Source of the DNA: Tupaia tana
Taxonomy: Eukaryota > Chordata > Mammalia > Scandentia > Tupaiidae
Assembly: GCA_026018925.1 (NCBI GenBank)
Contig: JAKSZU010000016.1
Span: 34,157,377 to 34,221,376, forward strand
Length of the DNA stretch: 64,000 bases
Reading direction: 5' to 3'
Position numbers and translations under genes: made by a program. This document shows positions 1 through 10,118 of the stretch, piece by piece; position 1 is the stretch's first letter, and the number at the start of each line of letters is the position of its first letter. The notes under the pieces were generated by a model. It saw only the letters and a program-made list of their open reading frames with translations, did no database searches and had not been told where the DNA came from.

Positions 1-80
1 AGAATATGAATCAGCCATGAAACAGAAAGACACCCTGATACATGCTACAACATGGATATACCTTGAAAACATTATCATTA
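1..80 (+). mobile_element. Old L1 3' UTR fragment, left part
   Basis: Contains the typical L1 3' UTR wording around ACATGCTACAACATGGAT and CCTTGAAAACATTAT. It is split from its continuation at about 499 by an LTR insertion. Confidence 0.7.
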
Positions 81-498
81 TGGACTGAATTGTGTCCTCT
101 CCCCAAACATCGCATCTGACTTATGTGAAGTGAGGACTTTTAAAGAGGTGATTTGGTTAAAAAGAGGTCATTAAGGTGAGCCCTATTCCAATCTGACTGG
201 TGTCCTTCTAAGAGAGGAAATTTGGATACACAAACACCAGCTGTGCCAGCACAAAGACCATGTGAGGACGCAGAAGGCGCCCGCTGCAAGCCAAGAAGGA
301 GCCTCAGGAGAAACCAATTACCATGACCCCTGAACTGGGCAGAGCACCAAAGCAAGACAACAACAATGCACAAAGGAAAGTTGAAAACCATTTGATCTTG
401 GACTTCCAGCCTCCAGAACTGTGAGAAAATAAACATTTCTTGTTTAAGCCGCCCAGTCTGTGGTACACTTATGGCAGCCCTAGCTGACTTAACACAAC
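81..498 (+). mobile_element. MaLR-type solo LTR (MST/MLT1-like)
   Basis: Starts TGGACTGAATTGTGTCC, has the mid-LTR GACTGGTGTCCTTCTAAGAG motif and ends with the AGAACTGTGAGAAAATAAAC polyadenylation region followed by a GCCGCCCAGTCTGTGG segment. These are hallmarks of mammalian MaLR LTRs (recalled, not searched). It interrupts an L1 3' UTR. Confidence 0.75.
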
Positions 499-790
499 AA
501 CACTAAATGAAAGAGGCCAGACCGAAAAAGTCATCTGATTTATGACTCCACTGACATGAAATAGCAAGAATAGGTAAATCCATAGACAGAGAACAGATTG
601 GTGATTGCTAGGGGTTGGAGGTAGTGGGGAAATAGGAAGTGACTGCTTAATGAGTATAGGGCTTCCTTTTGGGTTGATGGAAATATTTTGGAACTAGGGA
701 GAGATGGTGGTTACAAAAGATCATGAGTGTATTAAATGCTTTAAAATGGATAATCTTATATGATTTCACCTCAGTTTAAAAAAAAAAAGA
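499..790 (+). mobile_element. Old L1 3' UTR fragment, right part
   Basis: Resumes the L1 3' UTR (AGAGGCCAGACCGAAAAAGTC, then TTGCTAGGGGTTGG and a weak A-rich end near 779-790). With 1-80 it forms one element older than the MaLR LTR. Confidence 0.65.
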
Positions 791-832
791 TTGGATGAGG
801 AGATGCAAAAGAAATCTGAAAATAAAGATTAA

Positions 833-1062
833 AAAAAATGTTTTTAACTTGCCATAGGGTACATGCATTGCCAGGTCATTATACACACACATACATAAAT
901 TATATATATATGTATATATTATATATATGAATAAAATGTAAATATATATGTATATATACCATTTATATATATATATGTGTATAGATATATATAGAGAGAG
1001 AGAGAAAGCACTCTCATGGGGGACAGTCATACTGCAATCCTTTCTCCATTTCTCTTTTTAGG
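833..1062 (-). mobile_element. Decayed SINE-A with AT microsatellite
   Basis: The tail (GCCATAGGGTACATGCATTG) and part of the body (TGGGGGACAGTCATACTGCA) flank an expanded TA/GTATA tract at about 900-995. The head is missing. Confidence 0.55.
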
Positions 1063-1309
1063 ATTTTTCTTTTTTTAGAGAGAGATTTTTGCTATAGAGC
1101 ACATGCACTCAATCAGAGAGACAGAAGAGACAAGAGACAGAAAGTGAGAAACCACGCTGCAATCCCTTCCCGTCCAGTCTCCTCTCAGGATTTTAGGCAT
1201 GCACACATATGCACCCAGCATGATTTTCAAGCCACCGAGCCTGGGACTTGATCTGCAGTTGGCCATGTGAAAGTCTAGCAACATAACCATTACGTCATTT
1301 GCTGATCCC
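1063..1309 (-). mobile_element. SINE-A
   Basis: Complete but diverged: tail TTTTTGCTATAGAGCACATG at left, body with CTGCAATCCCTTCC, and head ending TCATTTGCTGATCCC at right. Lacks most CpGs, so it is not young. Confidence 0.8.
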
Positions 1310-1345
1310 TAAAGAATTCTTTTTATTTAATTTTATTTATTATTT

Positions 1346-1603
1346 GTCCCTTTTTTTTAAGAGAAAGATTTTTGCTGTAGGGCATGTGCACTTGTTGGAG
1401 AGACAGAGAGACAGAAAGCGAGAAATCTCCCCCCAAGGGGATGGCCATGCCTCAATCTCTTCTCCTCCATTTTCCTCTCAGGATTTTGAGGGCACATACG
1501 CACAAGTACCCAGCATGAGTTTAATCCACCAGGTCCAGAACTTGACCGCGGTCATCTATGTAGGCGTCCAGTGACGTAACCATTAAGCCAACTGCTGGTC
1601 CCT
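1346..1603 (-). mobile_element. SINE-A
   Basis: Full length from the tail (TTTTTGCTGTAGGGCATGTG) to the head (AAGCCAACTGCTGGTCCC). Its reverse complement gives a 91-codon open frame that is only SINE sequence. Confidence 0.85.
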
Positions 1604-1733
1604 CCTTTTAGGATTTTGAGTACACATACATTGTACTTGGCATGTTTCTCAAGTGGCCGGGTCTGGAACTCAAACCTTGCAGCTGGCCATTTGGGATCCA
1701 GCCGCCACAACCACCACACCACCAGCTGGCCCA
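1604..1733 (-). mobile_element. SINE-A fragment (head and part of body)
   Basis: Begins in the body (TTAGGATTTTGAGTACACAT) and ends with the head (CACCACCAGCTGGCCC). It abuts the preceding copy, which probably inserted into it and separated it from its tail. Confidence 0.6.
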
Positions 1734-1989
1734 ATCTTTAACCTCTTAAGGTTAGAACTGGGCAGTTCATTAGACATGAGGATGTTAGAAAGAATGGGAA
1801 AAAGCAAATCCAGGAGCCTAAGTGGGAAGTGAAAATGACTTTCTCAGTGCAGACCTCTCTCTCCTCTGGCTCTGGCTCTGACTCTGGCACTGGCTGACTC
1901 TCAGACCTGTCCACTGGAAGGGCCCACGAGATCAAACAGCAGAAGGGTGGGAAAGACGAGAGGGAAAGAGCTCTAGAACACTGATCAAC

Positions 1990-2350
1990 TCATTTCACAC
2001 CAAGTTGATGACCCACATATGACTGAGCTTCCACTACCATAAAGTGAGGACTATAGCTACCTGATAGGGTTTTATAAAAAGAATTATTTTAACATTTTAT
2101 TTATTTATGTATGTATGTATGTATGTATGTATGTATTTTAATTTGACCAGAGAGGGTCAGAGTGTGTGTGAGAGAAAGAGAGGGAAAATGAGAAAGCAAG
2201 CTGCCAGGTCCGGGACTTGAACCATGGTCAGCCATGAGGGAGTCCAGCGCCCTCAACTACCATGCCACCTGCTGACCCCGATAGGGGTTTTATATGAAAA
2301 GCACATCACAGAGTACCTGGTACATAGTAGGCTCAATATTTGGTTGCTAA
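1990..2350 (+). repeat. MIR fossil split by a SINE-B
   Basis: Left part keeps the MIR core-like AAAGTGAGGACTATAGCTACC; right part has the 3' end wording GAGTACCTGGTACATAGTAG. The SINE-B at 2077-2279 lies between them. Confidence 0.55.
2077..2279 (-). mobile_element. SINE-B with target duplication
   Basis: Tail TTTAATTTGACCAGAGAG at left, head CCATGCCACCTGCTGACCCC at right, with a (GTAT)n run in the tail. GATAGGGTTTTATA at 2063-2076 is repeated after the head with one extra G. Confidence 0.85.
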
Positions 2351-2449
2351 GAGCTATGTCCAGTCAAGCATCAGTTTGCTACAGAACCCAAGTCTCTTCC
2401 TGAACTCTCTGTATCCTTGGCAGCACCGAGGCTAAAAATACTGAGTGTC

Positions 2450-2719
2450 CAGGACCAGTAGTTGGAGTAATGGCTATGTCGCTGGACTCCCATGTAGTCG
2501 ACCACAGTTCGAGTCCCCAACCCAGTGGCTAAAACTCACGCCGGGCACGTGTGCGTGCATACCCAAGATCCCGAGAGGAGAATGGAGGACAAGAAATTGT
2601 GGTGTGGCCATCCACCCTGGGGGGTGATTCCTCGCTTTCTGTCTCTCTGTCTCTGTCTATCTGGCGAGCGCACGCACCCTATAGCAAAAACCTCTCCTAA
2701 ATAAATAAATAAATCTAAC

Positions 2720-2750
<31 letters not shown>
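2450..2750 (+). mobile_element. SINE-A
   Basis: Full head (ATGGCTATGTCGCTGGACTC), box B AGTTCGAGTCCCC, body and tail, then AAATAAATAAAT and A-rich 3' end. ACTGAGTGTC before and ACTGAGGGTC after are the probable target duplication. Confidence 0.9.
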
Positions 2751-3389
2751 CTGAGGGTCTCAGATTCCTCCTCTCCTTCTAGCCATCACACATCATGGAG
2801 ATTCTACTTCCTGAGGCAGTTACTTCCTGGCAGCCACCCTTCCTGTCCTCCTTCACAGCAGAAGCCAAGTTGTTAGCTGCTGGTTAAATGATATTTCCCA
2901 GGCTTGCAGGTTAAATAGGATTGAGATGCTAGGCTGGGATTAGAGAAGAAGGTTCTAAGCTCCAGAGGGTCCCCTCACCCTCACCCTGGGTGCTTCCCTC
3001 TGGTATCGCGTGAGCAGCAGGCATGGGAGGTGGCTGCAACCACGAGCTCACAGCACTCTAGGCCCCCGAGGGCTCTAGGCCAGCCCCTGCTGAATCATAA
3101 ACTCCTCACTCCCAGCTTGAACTTCTGGCTTCAGACTGCTCACTCCAGTTAGACAGTGCTATCAGCCAGAAAGACGTTCCTTAACTGAGCCAAACGTGTC
3201 TCTTTGGAATATGCCCCTTGGTTCTCCTGCTGCTGCTGGCTACAGAATAAGCCTGGAACCCTTTGCACCTGCAGAATGCCAGTCCTTAATGTTTGTAAGC
3301 AGCTATCACTGTCCTGTGAAAACAGACATGCATTCTTTAGGCCTGGGAGACGACTGCTGAACAGCAGAAACTTTGTTTTTGTTTGCTTC
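2751..3389. other. Unassigned single-copy-like sequence
   Basis: No repeat that I recognise and no convincing exon. Moderately GC-rich; open frames near 3204 run into the neighbouring SINE. Confidence 0.4.
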
Positions 3390-3648
3390 ATTTTTGGTTT
3401 GCCAGAGGGTGCATGCACTGGCCGGAGACAGACAAAGAGTGAAAGAGAGAGAGGAAAAGGAGAAAGCATCCCTGTGGGGAATGGCCATGCCCAATCCCTT
3501 CTCCTCTGTCTCTCCCTTCTTTTGGAATTTTCAGCAGGCACACACACATGCCCGGTGTGTTTTTCAAGTCACTGTGACCGAGATTCAAACCCCTGTAGTT
3601 GGTCATGCGGGATCTAGTCACCTTAGCCACCAGGTCTCGGGCCGACCC
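3390..3648 (-). mobile_element. SINE-A, old variant
   Basis: Tail TTTGCCAGAGGGTGCATGCA, body CCCAATCCCTTCTCCTC, head ending TCGGGCCGACCCC. The body differs from young copies (GGAGAAAGCATCCC in place of GAGAAATCACCCC). Confidence 0.8.
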
Positions 3649-4129
3649 CCAGAAACATCATTTTCACAGGCATATAGCAAAGGAGTGGGCCTTTCACCAC
3701 GAAGTATACTTGCTTCATGATGTTTGAAGATTCAGATTTAAACTAAGAAGAGTTAAACTTTGAGTGACCCTATGATCAATGGAAAATATCGAAATAAGCC
3801 AGGGATACAAAATCGCTACAACGCAAACCAGTTCCAGAGAACCTTTGGAAAATCTAGGCTCAGACACTCAGTCATTATGAAGCAGATTTGACCTCCAAAG
3901 GGTAACCAGTGGAAACGGAAAGGCAGGAAGAAACGGTGCAGTCGGGCTGGGTACGGGGCCTGGAAACCCAGACTCTGAATCACACCCTATTGTACCTTGT
4001 CCAGACCCTGTTCCTTATCTGCTAAGATGTCCAGATGGTTGCTAAGCATCTCTTCTAATTGAGTGGCAAAGACCAATGATTCCCATTGTTCTCAATGAAC
4101 TGTTGTACAATAGAAACTCAATAATAGTT
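3649..4129. other. Unassigned sequence
   Basis: No recognised repeat, exon or RNA gene between the SINE and the L2 end that follows. Confidence 0.4.
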
Positions 4130-4252
4130 ACCAGACTATAATATAAGCAGCTTAAAAACAGGGACCATGTTTATCTCTGAACGACCAGAGCCTTCCACCA
4201 TATCAGACACAGAGGTGTTCAATATATGCTTATTTGATGAATGAATGTTTAT
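4130..4252 (+). repeat. L2 3' end fossil
   Basis: Shows AGGGACCATGTTTATCTCTG, then an ACAGAGGTGTTCAATATATG segment and TTTGATGAATGAATG, matching the L2 3' terminal pattern (GTAGGTGCTCAATAAATA...TTGAATGAATG). Confidence 0.6.
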
Positions 4253-5079
4253 CTTTACAATCATTCAGGTAACCCTCAAACAACCAGAGTAGAAACAAGC
4301 CACGGCTCACGTCATGAGTTGGAAGCAGCTGCTGTAAGCCCTCTAGGAAGTGGACTCACCAGAGCCAATGTTTGCAAAATGAGAGTAAGAGCAGGAGGAG
4401 GGTGCTATGAGGAAACAAATGAGATATGAGGGGAAAATGTGAAGTATTCAGCCAATAAATAAGTACGGAAAGATGGGCATTTCTGAACTGTGGGTGACTC
4501 AGGTGCCTGCAGAATCCCTCTAATCTTGGCTGCTCTGCGATTTGGCTCCACCCATGGTTTCTTCAGCAGATGAGTGGCATCCCCTGATGCACCCACGAGG
4601 CTGAGGGGAAGAGTCGAAGTCACAGAAGCTGAGGCACCTCACCCAGCACCAAGAAGAAGAAACTGGAGCCAGCTCCTTCTGCTGAGCAAGGGAAAGTGCG
4701 CCCGGAGACGCACAGAGGGAATCGAATTGGGAAAGCAAGGGACAGGCACAGTGGCGCAAGGCCTGCCACCCGCAGTACAAATGCGTGCAGTGGAGCAACT
4801 CTAGGTTGGCATACCAGAACTGGCAACTTCCCCTGCTCTGTTCGCCCTCATACTTCTTCATTCTCCCCATGGAATACAGTCTAAAAATAGCACTGAATCA
4901 AGTCAAAATATTCTGGAGTTTTGCAAAGCGAGGCTGCATTAATGCACAGTGTTCAGATTAGACAATGTGATGGTCTATGATCACCAGAAGTAAGATCAGG
5001 TTGTGTTCAGTTCTGTGTGATTTCTTTTTTAAAAAATATTTCTCTATGTATGTTTTGTTTTAAGTTGTTTTTTTGTTTT
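4253..5079. other. Unassigned sequence
   Basis: Overlapping frames on both strands at 4405-4884 are 60-116 codons long and show no recognisable protein. The stretch near 4743-4800 (CACAGTGGCGCAAGGCCTG) could be a decayed SINE head, but too little is left to call. Confidence 0.35.
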
Positions 5080-5256
5080 TGTTTTTCATAATAGAGACAA
5101 GCACCTTTGACAAGGTCTCACGCTGACTCCCCACTCCCAGCCAGTATCATGGGCACCTACCAGGCATTTACAGGTCAACCCAGGAACCAAACCCACACTC
5201 TTCCATCTGTATCCAACATCGCTTGAACAGTGGGCTACCAAGCCACCCCTCTGTAT
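5080..5256 (-). mobile_element. SINE-C
   Basis: Tail-side AGAGACAAGCACCTTTGACA and AAGGTCTCACGCTGA (reverse complement of the GAGACCTTGTC end) at left, tRNA-like head ending near CTACCAAGCCACCCCT at right. The middle reads CCCATGATACTGGCTGGGAG on the minus strand, in the position of the 7SL-like segment. Confidence 0.65.
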
Positions 5257-5446
5257 GACTCCTTTCAAGGGAATGTTAACAAATGGATACACCTTAGAGG
5301 AAGGTAAGCTGTTCGAGCCATCCAGAAACCATCCCTGTGAGAAATCACTAAAGAAACTAAAACTAAGATAAAGCAATAAGCCCTTACAAATACACAGGGA
5401 GCTGGCTGGCACTGTGTTGCTGGTTTATGAACAGAAATTGGACACT

Positions 5447-5648
5447 GGGGTGCCGACAGGTGGTGTGGCAGTTAAGGGTGCTGGACTCCCACATGACCAA
5501 CCACAGTTTAAGTCCCAGACATGGCGTGCTCGCTCTCTCTCTCTCTCTCGTGTGTGCATGTGCACGTGTGTTCTCGCACGCTGTCCCTCTCCGGTCAAAT
5601 TTAAATAAATAAATAAATAAATAAAGCTAAATAAAATAAACTTTAAAA
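5447..5648 (+). mobile_element. SINE-B with target duplication
   Basis: Head GTGTGGCAGTTAAGGGTGCT, CT-rich middle, CCGGTCAAATTTAAATAAAT tail. AGAAATTGGACACT just upstream matches AGAAATTGGATACT downstream. Confidence 0.85.
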
Positions 5649-5659
5649 AGAAATTGGAT

Positions 5660-6315
5660 ACTACTTTGAAGGTCAAAGGAGACGTGCAGTGGATAGCAAT
5701 GGACCAGAAATACAGTGAATACCTGCCCATAAGCATTCCTAGCAGCAGCTAGCTGCCCATCTGTCAGAATCTTTCCAGAGGCATTCCCACAGCAGCTGGC
5801 AAGCAAACAATCTGTTCTCTAATAAGCCCTGCAAATGGGAGGTCCCATAAAAGTGAGGGCCTAAATCCCACTCCCACCTCTACCTCTCACCAACTCTGAA
5901 CTTTTCATGACACTTCTCTGCACTTCAGAGATTCTTTTTGCAGATTCTCTGCACTTCAGGGTTCTTTCTGTTCTAAAGTGTTCAAACTTGGACTATAATA
6001 ATAAATGGATCTGGCTATAAAACTACTGATCTACTCTTAGTCATATATTTGGCCAACTTGGCTAGTCCAGGGCTTAGGAGTCCTGGGGTAAGACATTTCT
6101 TGATGAGCCCCCTGGAATGCCATGGCTCTTGAGCAGTCAGTCCCTGCTGACAGAGATTCTCATGGTATGACTTGGGGTACACACCTCAAATAGAAATAGT
6201 TCTGTTTTAATTTCCAATTTTTAAATCAATAAATGTATTATTACAAATCTATCTTTAAATATCTTCCCCGAAGCAGCCTTAGTTGTTTGGCATTTACACA
6301 GCTTGAAACTGATTT
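5660..6315. other. Unassigned sequence
   Basis: AT-moderate DNA without a recognised repeat. A local echo of AGATTCTTTTTGCAGATTCT is the only structure noticed. Confidence 0.35.
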
Positions 6316-6758
6316 AATCGTGTTTAATGTCTCATGTACATAGTAGCGTTATTATTCACAATAGCAAAGAGGAGGAAGCAACCCAAGCATCCATTGGCAC
6401 ATGAATGGATCAGCAAAATGTAGCATATACAGACAATGCACTATTATTATTCAGCCTTAAAAAAGAACGAAGTCTTGTCACGAGCTACAACATGGATGAA
6501 CCTTGAGAACATAACGCTAAGTCAAGTAAGGCAGACAAAGACAGACAAATACTGTCTAATTCCAGTTATATGACATCCCTACAGTAGTCAGATTCATAAA
6601 GACAGAAAACTGAATGCTGGTTGCCAGCATTGGGGAAGAAGAATTGTTATTTAATGAGGACAGCATTTCCATTTTGCCAGATGAAAAAATTCTGAAGATC
6701 TGTCACACAACATACTTAATACTACTGAACTGTATATTTTAAAATGGCTAATATGGTT

Positions 6759-6927
6759 GGGGCTGGCAGGTGGGGAGGTGGTTAAAGGCACTGGAACTCC
6801 CACATGGCCGACTGTGGTTTGAGTCCCAGACCTGGTAGCTTGCTTTCTCAATTTCCCTCTCTCCCCGTCTCTCTTTGGTCAAATTAACAAACAAACAAAT
6901 AAACAAATAAATAAAGTTAAATAAAAT
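6759..6927 (+). mobile_element. SINE-B with 18-bp target duplication
   Basis: Exact flanking repeat AAAATGGCTAATATGGTT at 6741-6758 and 6928-6945. Head GGTGGTTAAAGGCACTGG; tail TTTGGTCAAATTAACAAACA. Confidence 0.95.
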
Positions 6928-6945
6928 AAAATGGCTAATATGGTT

Positions 6946-7187
6946 AAAGTGACTAGATTCCACAAGGTCAACTAAACAGTTCTTGGACCCAGTGGCTTGA
7001 GAAACACACCAGTCACATGTGTGTGAGTGCCCACAATCTGGAAGGGAGGGAGAAATGGAGAAGGGATTGTAGTGTGACCATCCCCCATGGGGTGTTTTTC
7101 CACTCTCCCACCTCTCTCTCCCTCCCTCTCTGTGTCTCTCTGGTGAGTGTACATGCCCCCTGGCAAATAAAAAAATTAATAAATAAT
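6946..7187 (+). mobile_element. SINE-A, old variant
   Basis: Degraded head (GACTAGATTCCACAAGGTCA), body GAAATGGAGAAGGGATTG, tail CTGGCAAATAAAAAAATT. The L1 target sequence recurs afterwards as AATGATTAAGATGGT, so it inserted at the same L1 site before the adjoining SINE-B. Confidence 0.75.
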
Positions 7188-7275
7188 AAAAATGATTAAG
7201 ATGGTAAATCTAGGGTCATATGTTTTTACCACAATTAACATTTTTAAAATAATTATTTAAAAAATAAATAAAAGC

Positions 7276-7535
7276 TTGGGACCAGCAGTTAGCGTAATGG
7301 CTATGTCGCTGGACTCCCACGTAGTCGACCGCGGTTCGCGTCCCGAACCCGGTGGCTTAAAACTCACGCCGGGCGCGTGTGCGTGCGTGCCCAAGATCCC
7401 GAGAGGAGAACGGAGGAGAAGGGATTGCGGCGTGGCCATCCCCCCTGGGGGGTGATTTCTCGCTTTCTGTCTCTATGTCTCTCTCTCTGTCTGTCTGGCG
7501 AGCGCACGCGCCCTATAGCAAAAACCTCTCCAAAA

Positions 7536-7574
<39 letters not shown>

Positions 7575-7575
7575 G
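7276..7575 (+). mobile_element. SINE-A, young copy
   Basis: CpG-rich and close to the consensus throughout: TAGCGTAATGGCTATGTCGC head, GGGCGCGTGTGCGTGCGTG, GAGCGCACGCGCCCTATAGC, then a pure (AAAT)n tail to about 7575. High CpG retention suggests recent insertion. Confidence 0.95.
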
Positions 7576-8044
7576 AGCCTATACTCTTCAAACATATCAA
7601 AGCCATGGGGGAAAGAAAGAGCGAGGACTACTTTAAAGGACAGGAACAAAAGAGACATAACAACTCACCATACCTTGTGAACTAGAATTAAACCCTGGGC
7701 CAGTCAAAATGAATTGCTTGGTTAGTTGGTTGGTTGGTTGGTTGGTTTCATATAAATAGAGAATACTAATGGGGAAATTGGTGAGACAAGTAAAGTTTAC
7801 CTATTAGATAACAGAACTGTATCAATGTTGGACACTGTACTGCTGCTGTTTTGAGGAAATACGCTCTTAAGTATTCAGTGGCAAAGGGACACGATGCATC
7901 CAAATCTCAAATGGTACCAAAAAAGCATATCTTTCACTACACACACACACCCCTACATATATGTATTCTCTCTCCTCTTTCTATATAGATGAGACTGAAA
8001 TACATAGGCAGCTAAATGGATGGATATGAGGAGACTTCACAAAA

Positions 8045-8613
8045 TTTGTGGAGGACTGGCTGCACAGCCTGGTTGTTAAGACAGCTGGATGCCACACAGC
8101 TTGAGTCTCAAACCTGTATAATTTCAGGCATATGAGGTCCCTAAAGTAGTCAGATTCAGTAATCAGTAGCAGCTTGAGAAACATGCCAGGCATGTGTGTG
8201 TGATTCCCCCAAATCCTGAAAAGAAAAGACGGAGAGAGAGAGAAGAGAGTGATGGCTGTGTCGCTGGACTCCCACGTAGTCGACCGCGGTTCGCGTCCCG
8301 GACCCGGTGGCTTAAAACTCACGCTGGGCGCGTGTGCGTGCGTGCCCAAGATCCCGAGAGGAGAATGGAGGAGAAGGGATTGCAGCGTGACCATCCCCCC
8401 TGGGGGGTGATTTCTCGCTTTCTGTCTCTCTGTCTCTCTCTGTCTGGCGAGCGCACGCGCCCTATAGCGAAAAACCTCTCCAAAAAAAAAAAAAAGAGAG
8501 TGATGTGACCATTCCCTATGGAAAGTGCTTTCTCATCTCCCTCTCCGTATGTTCCCCTTTCTCTCTCTGGCATGCACATGTGTTCTCTAGCAAAAAGAAA
8601 AAAAAAAAAAAAG
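8045..8613 (+). mobile_element. Old SINE-A, host of a younger SINE
   Basis: Head (CTGGTTGTTAAGACAGCTGG) and body start (GGCATGTGTGTGTGATTCCC) are at left; the rest (GATGTGACCATTCCCTATGG to TCTCTAGCAAAAAG) follows the inner copy at 8495. About 40 bp at 8128-8167 are L1-like, not SINE. Confidence 0.8.
8255..8494 (+). mobile_element. Young SINE-A lacking its first ~22 bases
   Basis: Flanked by exact AGAGAGTGATG copies at 8244-8254 and 8495-8505. It starts at GCTGTGTCGCTGGACTCCC, so the box A region is gone, while the rest is near-consensus and CpG-rich. Confidence 0.9.
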
Positions 8614-8671
8614 CTTGCAGAAAAGTTCAAGTTTATTTACATACAAAAAATTTGAAAACCAGCATAGTGTT

Positions 8672-8934
8672 TTTTTTCTTTTCTTTCTTTTTTTGTCAGA
8701 GGGTGCTAGAGCTCAACAGAGATGGACAGAGAGAGAGGCAAAAGGAGAAAGCACACTCAATGGGGCATGAGCACACTACATTCCCTTCTCCTCCGTTTCT
8801 CTATCCTGTCAGGATTTGGGGCATGTGCACAAAAATGCCAGGCATGTTTTTCAAGCTGCCAGGGCTGGGATTCAGACGGTACAATCAGCTATGTGGGGTC
8901 TGGCTCCCTTAGCCACCAGGTCACATGGCTGGCC
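8672..8934 (-). mobile_element. SINE-A, old variant
   Basis: Tail TTTGTCAGAGGGTGCTAGAG, body CTACATTCCCTTCTCCTCC, head ending CATGGCTGGCCCC. AGTGTTTT occurs on both sides. Confidence 0.8.
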
Positions 8935-9190
8935 CCAGAGTGTTTTCATTAATAAGTATTTTCTAAGAACTTTTTGAAGACTCCTCACAGATCGATAGAG
9001 AGACAGTGAGGGGAAAAGGAAAAGAGAGAGAGAGAGAGAGAATGATAAAGCAAATCTATTTGTATATTTGTAGAACACGAACATTCACAGAATCTGAGTG
9101 AAGTTTACACAGGTATGCTTTGTGCCAGTTTTACAACTTTTCTGTAAGTCTGAAATTATTTCACAACAAAAAGTTAAAACTCAAAAATGT

Positions 9191-9485
9191 CCATGTTCAT
9201 GCAGTGCATAAAATGGTAATAATTCTGCACATTCATTTCAAAACAAGCTCCCTCAAAATTAGAAATTGCATATGTCTGAACAAAATTCTTATGAATCAAG
9301 ACATTTCTGGTATTCCCAAAATCAGTGTTGAAAGATAATGACAAGTACATTTTGCTGACTTTTCATTTGCTTGTAAAAGAAATGTAACATGTGAAATGGG
9401 CAATTTCTGAAGGAGTAACCTAAACCGTCTCCCATTTCATCATTTATTATGTATTGCACAGCATAATACAAACGACGCAGCAAAC
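9191..9485. other. Unassigned AT-rich sequence
   Basis: No recognised repeat or coding signal between the L1 end and the MITE-like element. Confidence 0.35.
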
Positions 9486-9875
9486 AGGGTACTTCCAAAA
9501 AGTCATGGGAAATGTAAAGTCTGTTTTGGTACAAACTATTTTGAAATCCATGAAGAGTTTTTTCATAATATACATTTTCTTTTTTTCTTGTTTTGAGAGG
9601 TTTTTGCTATAGGGCACGTGCACTCGCCAGAAAGACAGAAAGAGACAGAGAGAGAGAAATCACCCCAGGGGGGATAGCCACGCTGCAATCCCTTCTCCTC
9701 CGTTCTCCTCTCGGGATATTGGGCACACACACACACACGCCCAGCGTGAGTTTAAGCCACTGGGTCCGGGACTCGAACCGCGGTCGACTACATGGGAGTC
9801 CAGCAACATAGCCATTACGCTAACTGCTGGTCCCTGTAATATAAATTTTTCATGAACCTTTTGAAGACCACTGGT
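9486..9875. mobile_element. Probable MITE/DNA transposon with a SINE inside
   Basis: The left end (GGGTACTTCCAAAAAGTCAT) is an imperfect inverted match to the right end near 9845-9870, whose reverse complement reads GTGGTCTTCAAAAGGTTCAT. Inner parts (TTTTTTCATAATATACATT) also fold back. The family was not identified. Confidence 0.5.
9583..9834 (-). mobile_element. SINE-A inside the MITE-like element
   Basis: Complete; head GCTAACTGCTGGTCCC at right. TAATATACATTTT at left and TAATATAAATTTT at right form a 13-bp target duplication with one mismatch. Confidence 0.9.
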
Positions 9876-10118
9876 ATTACACCTACTGAAATACCAACAT
9901 ACCACGGGCTGCTAAGAGGAAGGAGCACAGGACAAACGAGCCCTTGCCTTTTATTCTGAAGACAACTTGGCCAGAAGTCCATGCAGCATTTCCACACTCA
10001 CAACACTGGCCAGATTCTGTTGTGTCGTCACACCTAGCTGCAAATATGGGTAGGCAAATGTAGCCTCTCAGAGGTGGGCCAACTGCCAGAACTTTGCTAC
10101 TCAGGAAAAGGGGAGATC

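Larger units (their letters stand above)
6316..7275 (+). mobile_element. Old L1 3' UTR with two SINEs inside
   Basis: Classic L1 3' UTR wording: TTATTCACAATAGCAAAGAG, ATTATTCAGCCTTAAAAAAG, ACAACATGGATGAACCTTGA, TACTGAACTGTATATTTTAA. After two SINEs it resumes at 7188 (GATTAAGATGGTAAATC, TTTTTACCACAATTAAC) and ends A-rich at about 7275. Confidence 0.85.
7620..9190 (+). mobile_element. Old L1 3' end, broken by SINEs
   Basis: Segments at 7620-8040, 8614-8670 and 8936-9190 read as one L1 3' UTR: GTGGCAAAGGGACACGATGC, a GAGAGA run with ATGATAAAGC, then ACTTTTCTGTAAGTCTGAAA and TTTCACAACAAAAAGTT at the end. Confidence 0.8.

Noticed and set aside
4743-4800. Possible additional 7SL/Alu-like piece (CACAGTGGCGCAAGGCCTG)
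   Set aside because: Too short and not followed by the CCTGTAATCCCAGC word or a SINE end.
7276-7360. tRNA gene
   Set aside because: Box A and box B are present, but the cloverleaf stems are not maintained and the unit is always followed by the SINE body or tail; these are SINE heads.
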